A stretch of DNA of 64,000 nt from positions 1 to 64,000 of the forward strand of contig NZ_LQPM01000006.1 in NCBI RefSeq assembly GCF_002101815.1, written 5' to 3'. This DNA comes from Mycobacterium paraense. Its GTDB lineage: Bacteria > Actinomycetota > Actinomycetes > Mycobacteriales > Mycobacteriaceae. Both the position numbers and the translations under genes were made by a program. Positions 58,196 through 64,000 of this stretch are shown here, piece by piece (the first letter of the stretch is position 1; each line of letters begins with the position of its first letter). The notes under the pieces were generated by a model. It was given only the letters and a program-made list of their open reading frames with translations. It made no database searches and had not been told where the DNA came from.

Positions 58196-59002
58196 CTAAC
58201 GGCGGCGCACCAGTTGCGCCTGCTGGAGGGCGGCCACCGCTCCGCGCTGGTCGAAAAGCGTGGCGATGGAGACGCCGACTCCGTCTCGGCCGTAGTGGTT
58301 TTCGGCCCTGACGCCGACCCATTCCCCGTTCGGGACGCGGTGGATGTGTACCGTGAGGTCGGTGTTGAGGAACAGCCACTCGGCGACGCTGAGGCGGCTG
58401 CCCATGCCGTTGGCGATGTCGGCCACCGCGAACAGGCGCTGCATCGGGGTCATCGATTCGCCCTGGACGAGGTCGACGATCGGCCTGGCCCAGCACTCGC
58501 CGGGCACGTCGTTGAGGATGTCGTTCAGCCAGCGCCAATCCAGGCTCTGGATGTACGTCTGGTTGGCGTCGTTGTCGGGGTGGCGGAGCCGCCCCTCGCC
58601 GACCGGTCGCAGCGGGGGAGCGGGCGTGAAAAACAGCTCCGCCGCATCGCCCACCTGAAATCGCCACGCGATCGCGTTGGCGACCGGTCGCGGCCGCCCG
58701 TCCGGGCCCGGCGCCAGCATCTGGGCGTTGAGCAGCTCGATCTTGGTCCCCGGGCGCTCGACGTGGGCACGCACCCACAGCGGCCCGGCCACCGGGACGG
58801 GTCCGAGCAGGTCGACGACGACGCGGCTCAACCGGGCGTCGTCGCGTGGCCCGCACCGCTCCAGCGCGCGCACCAGCAGCGCCGACACGGGCGCGGCGTT
58901 CTGCATCGTCGGCGACCAGGTGCTGATGACATGATCCGAGGCGCTGAACCTCTCGCCGAGTGGATCGTGCGGATCCGCCAGCTCGTAGTAGGCGTCGGTC
59001 AA
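58196..59002 (-). CDS. Acyl-CoA thioesterase domain protein (double hotdog)
   Basis: 268 residues, resembling TesB-like double-hotdog proteins. N-terminal TWSPTMQNAAPVSALLVRALER and VVVDLLGPVPVAGPL, and C-terminal EWLFLNTDLTVHIHRVPNGEWVGV are conserved. The start appears to be TTG 59002, overlapping the CaiB-type gene's stop as TTGA. It would hydrolyse an acyl-CoA made by its neighbours. It ends 26 bases before the thiolase-like gene start. Confidence 0.8.
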   Translation of the reverse strand: MTDAYYELADPHDPLGERFSASDHVISTWSPTMQNAAPVSALLVRALERCGPRDDARLSRVVVDLLGPVPVAGPLWVRAHVERPGTKIELLNAQMLAPGPDGRPRPVANAIAWRFQVGDAAELFFTPAPPLRPVGEGRLRHPDNDANQTYIQSLDWRWLNDILNDVPGECWARPIVDLVQGESMTPMQRLFAVADIANGMGSRLSVAEWLFLNTDLTVHIHRVPNGEWVGVRAENHYGRDGVGVSIATLFDQRGAVAALQQAQLVRRR

Positions 59003-60225
59003 GCGATGGCCCCCGCGTCCTTGAGCTGTTCGATGCGGTCCCAGTCCATGCCGAGTTCCATCAACACGATTTCGGTGTGCTCGGAGGCTTGCGGAGCGCG
59101 GGTGGTCACCAGCGGCTCATGGTTGAACTGGACCGGCCCCCGCACGACGCGGAACGGCTTTCCGCCGCTGGCGACCTCGACCTCGGCGATCATGTCGTTG
59201 GCGATGGCCTGCTCGTCGTCGACGAGATCGAGGAGGCTCTGGAACGGCGCCCACTGGCCCTTCATCGTCTTGAGGTGCTGGCGCCAGTACTCAAAGGGCT
59301 TGCCGGCGAAGGCTTTCGCGATCAGTTCGGCAGCGGCGTTGGCGTTTTGGATCAGGGGGAGGACGTCGGAGAAGCGCGGATCGTCGGCGGCCTCGGGGAT
59401 GCCTAGGTGTTCGAAGGTGTCACGGATCAAGCCGGTCGGGCTGATGATGCACAGGTTGATGGTGCCGCCGTCGGACGTTTCGTAGTTGCCCATGAACGGA
59501 TTCACCGACATCGCCGCCGAGCCCGGCATGGGGGTGCGCATCACCTCGCCGGTTTCCATGCCCTGGGTCACGCTGGCGCCCGCCGCCCACCAGGCCGTGC
59601 TGAGCAACGACACGTCCATTTCGACGGGTTCGCCCGTGCGCTCGCGGTGCAGCAACGCGGCCGAGATGCCGCCGGCGATGAACATGCCGCCGATGGAATC
59701 GCCGAACGCCGGAATGCCCTGTCCCAGCGCGCCGCCCAGCTCCTCCGGCGTCAGCGCGTAGCCGATGCCGCTGCGCGTCCAGAATGCGGTGCCGTCGTAC
59801 CCACCGACGTTGCGCTCGGGTCCCTTGTCGCCGTACGCCGACCCGCGGGCATAGACGATGTTCGGGTTCACCGCGCGGATGTGTTCCACGTCGAACTTGT
59901 GCTTCTGCCGCACCGCGGGCATGTAGTTGGTCAGGAACACGTCGGAGGCCTTGGCCAGTTCGTAGATCACTTCCTGCCCGCCCGGCGTGGACACGTCGAT
60001 CCCGACGCTGCGCTTGCCGCGGTTGGGATGCTCCATCAACGGGTGCCGCTCGGGATCGACCTGAATGCCGCCCATGTTGAGGAAGCCGCGCTGCGTGTCG
60101 CCGCGCACCGGGTGCTCGACCTTGATGACGTCCGCGCCCCAGTCGGCGAGGATCGCTCCCGCCGCCGGGACGAAAGTGAACTGCGCAAGCTCTAGGACCC
60201 GAAAGCCCGCCATTACCTTAACCAT
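58999..60225 (-). CDS. CaiB/BaiF family CoA transferase
   Basis: 408 residues. FRVLELAQFTFVPAAGAILADWGADVIKVEHP is the family N terminus, with GKRSVGIDVSTPGG following. The catalytic Asp is in GGYDGTAFW. It transfers CoA between acids or acts as a racemase. It sits 9 bases after the P450 gene, so a P450-oxidised acid could be loaded with CoA directly. ATG 60225 or ATG 60213 could start translation. Confidence 0.89.
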   Translation of the reverse strand: MVKVMAGFRVLELAQFTFVPAAGAILADWGADVIKVEHPVRGDTQRGFLNMGGIQVDPERHPLMEHPNRGKRSVGIDVSTPGGQEVIYELAKASDVFLTNYMPAVRQKHKFDVEHIRAVNPNIVYARGSAYGDKGPERNVGGYDGTAFWTRSGIGYALTPEELGGALGQGIPAFGDSIGGMFIAGGISAALLHRERTGEPVEMDVSLLSTAWWAAGASVTQGMETGEVMRTPMPGSAAMSVNPFMGNYETSDGGTINLCIISPTGLIRDTFEHLGIPEAADDPRFSDVLPLIQNANAAAELIAKAFAGKPFEYWRQHLKTMKGQWAPFQSLLDLVDDEQAIANDMIAEVEVASGGKPFRVVRGPVQFNHEPLVTTRAPQASEHTEIVLMELGMDWDRIEQLKDAGAIA

Positions 60226-60234
60226 TCCCGGACC

Positions 60235-61443
60235 CTACTGTGCGTCGAACGTCACCGGAAGCGCGGTCGGCGACCGGAACGGCTGGCCGTGGATGTGTGG
60301 GTCGCCCTCGGTGCGCAGGTTGATGTTGGTCAGCCGATTCAGCAGGCATTCGAGCGCCACACGGGTTTCCAGCCGCGCCAGGTGAAGCCCCAGGCACGTG
60401 TGCTCGCCGGCCGCGAACGAGATGTGCGGCAGGTGCTTGCGGAAGATGTCGAATTCCTCCGCCCGTTCCCAGCGCCGCTCGTCGCGATTCGCCGCGCCGA
60501 TGCACACGCCGATGACGGCCCGCGCCGGGATCTCGACCCCCTCCAGCTCCGTGTCCTCCGTGGCGAACCGCTGCACGGTGGTCAGCGGCGTCTCGTAGCG
60601 CAGCCCCTCCTCGATCGCCTGGCCGATCAGCTCGCGATCGGCTTGCACCGCCGCGAACTGGTCCGGATGGGTGAGCAGCAGGTACAGCAGGTTTCCCGAC
60701 GACCGGTACGTGGTCTCCAGACCGGCCGGCAGCAGCAGGCGCAGGAAGGAGTAAATCGCCTCGTCGCTGAGCTTTTCGCCGTCGATCTCTGCGCTGACAA
60801 GGTCGCCGATGATGTCCTCGGTGGGCTTGGACTTGCGCTGCTCGATCTGCTCGACGAAGTAATCCTTCAGCGCCGCCGACGCCTCGAAGGCCCGCTCGTA
60901 GTTGACGTGGTAGCTGATCAACTCGACGGCGCGCTTGCGGAACATCGGCAGGTCCTCGGCCGGCAGCCCCAGTAGTTCGGCGATGACCCGGGTGGGAAAT
61001 TCGAAGGTGAACTGCCGGACCAGGTCGGCCTCGCCGCTGTCGATGAATTCGTCGATCAACGCATTGCAGATCGGGCGCACGACGGCGGGCTCCCACCGGG
61101 CCAGCGCCTTGGACTTGAACGCCGCGGACACCAGGTTGCGATGGTCGCGATGCTTCTTTCCCTCCATCGCCAGAATGGTCGGCCCCATGAACAGGCCGAT
61201 CGTTTTGTCGTACGGGGCGGAGCTGAACACCCGGCCGTCGCGGAACACGGTGTTCACCGCGTCGAACGACACCGCGGAGTACTCCCGCTTGGGCAGCAGC
61301 GACTCCGGCGTCTTGGAGTAGTCCATGACGGTGCCGCGGAACACGCCGGCCCGCCGCCGCTTGTGAGCGAAGAACGGGTAGGGGTCACGCAGGCTGACGG
61401 TCTCTTGCCCGGTTTGGGGGCCGGCGTGGACGTTGGTCGCCAT
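60235..61443 (-). CDS. Cytochrome P450
   Basis: 402 residues, soluble class I P450. The heme Cys is Cys350 in FAAGEHTCLG (a variant with Glu-His before Thr-Cys). The oxygen-binding I-helix reads LLPAGLETTYRSS, and the ExxR pair is in EEGLRYETP. ATG 61443 lies only 11 bases from the operator-like site D, with no ribosome site in between, so the mRNA may be leaderless or nearly so. It probably hydroxylates the pathway substrate. No ferredoxin gene is seen in the window, so the electron donor is elsewhere. Confidence 0.93.
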   Translation of the reverse strand: MATNVHAGPQTGQETVSLRDPYPFFAHKRRRAGVFRGTVMDYSKTPESLLPKREYSAVSFDAVNTVFRDGRVFSSAPYDKTIGLFMGPTILAMEGKKHRDHRNLVSAAFKSKALARWEPAVVRPICNALIDEFIDSGEADLVRQFTFEFPTRVIAELLGLPAEDLPMFRKRAVELISYHVNYERAFEASAALKDYFVEQIEQRKSKPTEDIIGDLVSAEIDGEKLSDEAIYSFLRLLLPAGLETTYRSSGNLLYLLLTHPDQFAAVQADRELIGQAIEEGLRYETPLTTVQRFATEDTELEGVEIPARAVIGVCIGAANRDERRWERAEEFDIFRKHLPHISFAAGEHTCLGLHLARLETRVALECLLNRLTNINLRTEGDPHIHGQPFRSPTALPVTFDAQ

Positions 61444-61454
61444 GCGTAAGATCG

Positions 61455-61473
61455 TACTGTAATTCTTACAGTA
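61455..61473. promoter_or_regulatory. TetR-type operator candidate, site D (perfect repeat)
   Basis: TACTGTAATTCTTACAGTA is a perfect 8-3-8 inverted repeat. It lies between the SDR stop and the P450 start, overlapping where the P450 promoter -10 would be (TACGAT on the reverse strand just after it). Sites A, B and C are variants. A bound repressor would block the operon P450-CoA transferase-thioesterase-thiolase-like. Confidence 0.72.
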
Positions 61474-61490
61474 GACAATATGGGCGGCGG

Positions 61491-62309
61491 CTACCGCGTC
61501 AGGCGGGCGGTGCGGGCCAGCAGGGCGGCGTACCCCACGCCCAGCACGCGGGGCATCGCCGCCATGGCGCGCCCGTCGGGGCCGATGAGGATCCTGGCCC
61601 GGTTCTTCTCGGCTCCCCGCAGAATCACCCGGGCGGCCTTCTCCGGCGAGGTGAGCGCCGCGCGGCCGAAAAGCTTCGCCGCCAGGTCGGGATCCTCAGT
61701 GGCCGCGGTGCGCATGTTGGCGCCGAAGTTGGTGCGCACCACACCGGGATGGACGCAATGCACGGTCACCGGACGGCGTTCGATGATCATCTCCTGGCGC
61801 AGCGCCTCGGTGAGGCCGCGCACCGCGAATTTCGAAGTGCTGTAGGCACCCTGGTACGGAATCGCGATGAGGCCGAAGGCGCTCGACAGGTTGACCAACC
61901 GTGCCGGGCGCTCGGCGGAACCGGATTCGATGAGCTGCGGCAGGAACGCCTTGGTCCCGTTGACGACGCCGCCGATGTTGATCCCGGTGAGCCAGTCAAA
62001 GTCCGCCCAGGACATGTCCGCCACGCTGGCGAACAGGTCGACGCCGGCGTTGTTGAACACCATGGAGGCGGGGCCCAGGTCGCGGCGCACGTCGTCGGCG
62101 TAGGCGAGCACCGCGTCCCGGTCGGCGACATCGACCCGATAGGTCGTCACCGTGCCGGGCGGGCAAGCTCTTTGGGTTTCGGCGAGATTTTTCGCGTCGA
62201 TGTCCGATGCCGCGACGTGCGCGCCGTCCCGGCTCAGCGCGAGCGTCAACGCGCGCCCGATGCCGGAGCCCGCACCGGTGACGACGGCGACACGGCCCTG
62301 GTACCTCAC
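61491..62309 (-). CDS. SDR family oxidoreductase
   Basis: 272 residues from GTG 62309. The cofactor motif is TGAGSGIG, then NNAGVD, Ser in NLSSAFG and Tyr-Lys in GAYSTSKFA. The C-terminal extension (MAAMPRVLGVGYAALLARTARLTR) is typical of one mycobacterial SDR class. GTGA overlaps the stop of the SRPBCC gene. The frame upstream to 62678 is a shadow of that gene. Confidence 0.87.
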   Translation of the reverse strand: MRYQGRVAVVTGAGSGIGRALTLALSRDGAHVAASDIDAKNLAETQRACPPGTVTTYRVDVADRDAVLAYADDVRRDLGPASMVFNNAGVDLFASVADMSWADFDWLTGINIGGVVNGTKAFLPQLIESGSAERPARLVNLSSAFGLIAIPYQGAYSTSKFAVRGLTEALRQEMIIERRPVTVHCVHPGVVRTNFGANMRTAATEDPDLAAKLFGRAALTSPEKAARVILRGAEKNRARILIGPDGRAMAAMPRVLGVGYAALLARTARLTR

Positions 62310-62782
62310 GCGCCGCTTCCTGCCTCGACGATCGCCCGGATCCGGTCCACCGAGGCCTCGAGGTTGCGCTGCAGGTCCGCGCGGCGGTCCCGCACGAACA
62401 GGCAAAGGTGCTCGAAAACCACCACGCCGAGCGGCAGCGGGACGCACATGCGGAAAGTCTCGGTGAGGCGCGTGGTGCCGGCGGCGCTGCCGGGTTCGAT
62501 GAGGTAGGTCCACTGCGTCCAGTCCCCTCCCATCGCCTGGACGACGAACGAGAACCGGCGCCCGGGCTCCGCTTCGACCACGTCGGCGGCGGTCTTCCAG
62601 CGGCCGAGCCGGCGGCGGTTCCACGCTCGAAAACGGTCCGGCGCCAACCACTCCGCGCGCGTCGTTTCCGGGCTCCACTCGGGGATTCGCGTGACGTCCG
62701 AGACGACGGCGTACACCCGTTGCGGGGACGCCCGCACCTCGGTCGAGGCGGTCAGCGTTTCGTCCTTCTGCAGCGCCGGCAT
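62306..62782 (-). CDS. SRPBCC (START-like) superfamily protein
   Basis: 158 residues from ATG 62782. The beginning TASTEVRASPQRVYAVVSDVTRIPEWSPE is characteristic of the polyketide cyclase/lipid-binding SRPBCC fold, with a hydrophobic pocket for lipid-like ligands. No catalytic residues can be assigned. It lies 2 bases after the ligase gene and overlaps the SDR gene, so these three form one reverse operon. Confidence 0.82.
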   Translation of the reverse strand: MPALQKDETLTASTEVRASPQRVYAVVSDVTRIPEWSPETTRAEWLAPDRFRAWNRRRLGRWKTAADVVEAEPGRRFSFVVQAMGGDWTQWTYLIEPGSAAGTTRLTETFRMCVPLPLGVVVFEHLCLFVRDRRADLQRNLEASVDRIRAIVEAGSGA

Positions 62783-62784
62783 GC

Positions 62785-64000
62785 TCAGTCGTTCACCGCC
62801 TGCTCGCGCGCCCACCGGTAGTCGGCCTTGCCCGACGGGCTGCGCTCGATCACCGGACGGAAGACGACCGCCTTGGGAAGCTTGTAGCGCGCCAACGACT
62901 TTGCGGCGTGCGCGACGAGCTCGTCGGCGTCGGCGCTCGCACCCTCGGCGAGCGCGACGACGGCCACCACCTCCTGGCCCCAACGTTCGCTGGGCCGCCC
63001 GGCGACCACCACGTCGGCCACCGCGGGATGCGACGCGATCGCGGTTTCGACCTCCTCGACAAAGATCTTCTCGCCGCCGGAATTGATGGTGACCGAGTCG
63101 CGGCCCAGCAATTCGATGGCGCCGTCGGCGCGGTGGCGCGCGCGGTCGCCCGGGACGGCGTACCGCACGCCGTCGATCACCGGGAAGGTCTTGGCCGTCT
63201 TTGCCGCATCGCCCTTGTAGCCCAACGGAACATAGCCGCGCTGCGCGAGCCACCCCATGCCCTCGTGGCCGGGCTCCAGGATCGCGGACATGTCCTCGGC
63301 CGCCACGAAGGTGTCGGGTCCGGCGTTGAACGTGCCCGTCGACACCGCGCCCGGGGCGGACATGTGGTGCATCTGCGCCCCGGTCTCCGACGATCCGACA
63401 CCGTCGACCACGACGGCGTTCGGCAGCACCTCGATCAGGCGTTGCTTGACGAAGGGGGTGAGCAGGGCGCCGCCGTTGGCGACCACGGCCAGCGACGACA
63501 CGTCGGCGATGCCCTTCTCGATCGCGGCCACCAGCGGCCGCGCCATCGCATCCCCGACCACCGTCACCACCGGCACCCGCTCACGCTCGATGGTGCGCAC
63601 CACGTCGTCTGCGTCCAAATGAGTGACGACCGAAGGGAATACGACGGTCTGCCCCGTCGTGATGGCGGTCATCACGCTCCACTGCGCCGCCCCGTGGATC
63701 AGGGGCGGCAGGATGAGCAACTTGGCTCCGGGGCCCGAGCCCACCCTGGCCACGATCTCGTCGATCGACGCGGATGGCTCGCCGGTCATGAGGTTTCGCC
63801 CGCCGAAGGACGTCATGAAGATGTCGTGCTGGCGCCACAGCACGCCCTTCGGCATTCCCGTCGTGCCGCCGGTGTAGAGCACGTAGAGGTCGTCGGGCGA
63901 GTGCTGAACGGTCGGCGGTTGCGGCGAGCTGGACGCCAGGGCGGCCTCGTAATCCACCGCGCCGTAGATCAAGTCGTTGCCCGAGTCGTCGGCGATCTGA
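62785..64000 (-). CDS. Acyl-CoA synthetase, FadD19-like class (5' end outside window)
   Basis: The C-terminal 405 residues of an ANL ligase; the frame stays open to the window edge and the start lies beyond. The P-loop YTGGTTGMPKGVLWRQ matches the class of the ligase at 49302, including the WRQ extension. The adenylate motif is YAVPGDRARHRADGAIELLGRDS, and the C-terminal Lys is in RSPSGKADYRWAR. The apparent start at 63972 is an internal TTG. It is probably the first visible gene of the ligase-SRPBCC-SDR operon. Confidence 0.9.
   Translation of the reverse strand, partial: QIADDSGNDLIYGAVDYEAALASSSPQPPTVQHSPDDLYVLYTGGTTGMPKGVLWRQHDIFMTSFGGRNLMTGEPSASIDEIVARVGSGPGAKLLILPPLIHGAAQWSVMTAITTGQTVVFPSVVTHLDADDVVRTIERERVPVVTVVGDAMARPLVAAIEKGIADVSSLAVVANGGALLTPFVKQRLIEVLPNAVVVDGVGSSETGAQMHHMSAPGAVSTGTFNAGPDTFVAAEDMSAILEPGHEGMGWLAQRGYVPLGYKGDAAKTAKTFPVIDGVRYAVPGDRARHRADGAIELLGRDSVTINSGGEKIFVEEVETAIASHPAVADVVVAGRPSERWGQEVVAVVALAEGASADADELVAHAAKSLARYKLPKAVVFRPVIERSPSGKADYRWAREQAVND

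Noticed and set aside
63970..63972. Start codon of the last ligase gene at 63972
   Set aside because: It is an internal TTG; the reading frame continues to the window edge and the N-terminal domain of the ligase is missing.

Overview
The window is a GC-rich, gene-dense stretch of a Mycobacterium chromosome. The left 25 kb follows the gene order of M. tuberculosis Rv1325c to Rv1349: a PE_PGRS gene, glgB, glgE, glgP, dinG, pncB1, clpS, a rhomboid gene, murI, rphA, rdgB, lprD and irtA-irtB. The encoded proteins are close to their M. tuberculosis counterparts in length and motifs. The exact species cannot be fixed from the sequence alone; a slow grower such as a member or relative of the M. avium complex fits.

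Region 1 (1-17.9 kb) is housekeeping: alpha-glucan metabolism (glgB, glgE, glgP), a helicase, NAD salvage, ClpS, a three-gene ClpS-DUF2017-P1 peptidase run, a rhomboid protease with MurI, a cAMP phosphodiesterase-like metallo-beta-lactamase-fold protein, RNase PH and RdgB. The mec-cysO-cysM block found in M. tuberculosis between the P1 peptidase and the rhomboid gene is not here.

Region 2 (17.9-25.6 kb) starts with a tRNA-Leu(UAG). In M. tuberculosis the space between lprD and irtA holds mycobactin genes mbtL, M, N and K. Here it holds a small unknown protein, a flavin/2Fe-2S reductase and a DesA3-type membrane desaturase. An IdeR-like iron box and the siderophore ABC transporter genes irtA-irtB follow.

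Region 3 (25.6-34.8 kb) holds a kinase-like protein, a flavin-fold protein, a mycofactocin-type dehydrogenase with an acyl-CoA dehydrogenase, and a divergent operon of a FabG-like reductase, thiolase, CoA transferase, acyl-CoA dehydrogenase and GntR regulator: a complete-looking acyl-CoA catabolic module with its own regulator.

Region 4 (34.8-64 kb) is a large CoA-thioester degradation cluster. It contains five acyl-CoA ligases, five crotonase-fold proteins, a probable heteromeric acyl-CoA dehydrogenase pair, two amidohydrolases, a DHDPS-family lyase, a CoA transferase, a thiolase-like protein, two thioesterases, a cytochrome P450, several SDRs, a TetR regulator and an acetate-type symporter. 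The most notable observation is a 19-bp inverted repeat, TACTGTAA-N3-TTACAGTA and close variants, at four promoter regions: the TetR gene, the divergent crotonase/thioesterase pair, the six-gene operon at 47.2 kb, and the P450 operon. Together these suggest one TetR-controlled catabolic regulon of about 20 genes for an unknown, probably cyclic or branched, acid substrate.

Two copies of a roughly 155-bp palindromic element (17.0 and 43.4 kb) and two unrelated hairpins (46.4 and 54.0 kb) sit between convergent genes. No insertion sequence, prophage or CRISPR array was seen, and no gene-free stretch exceeds 300 bases.
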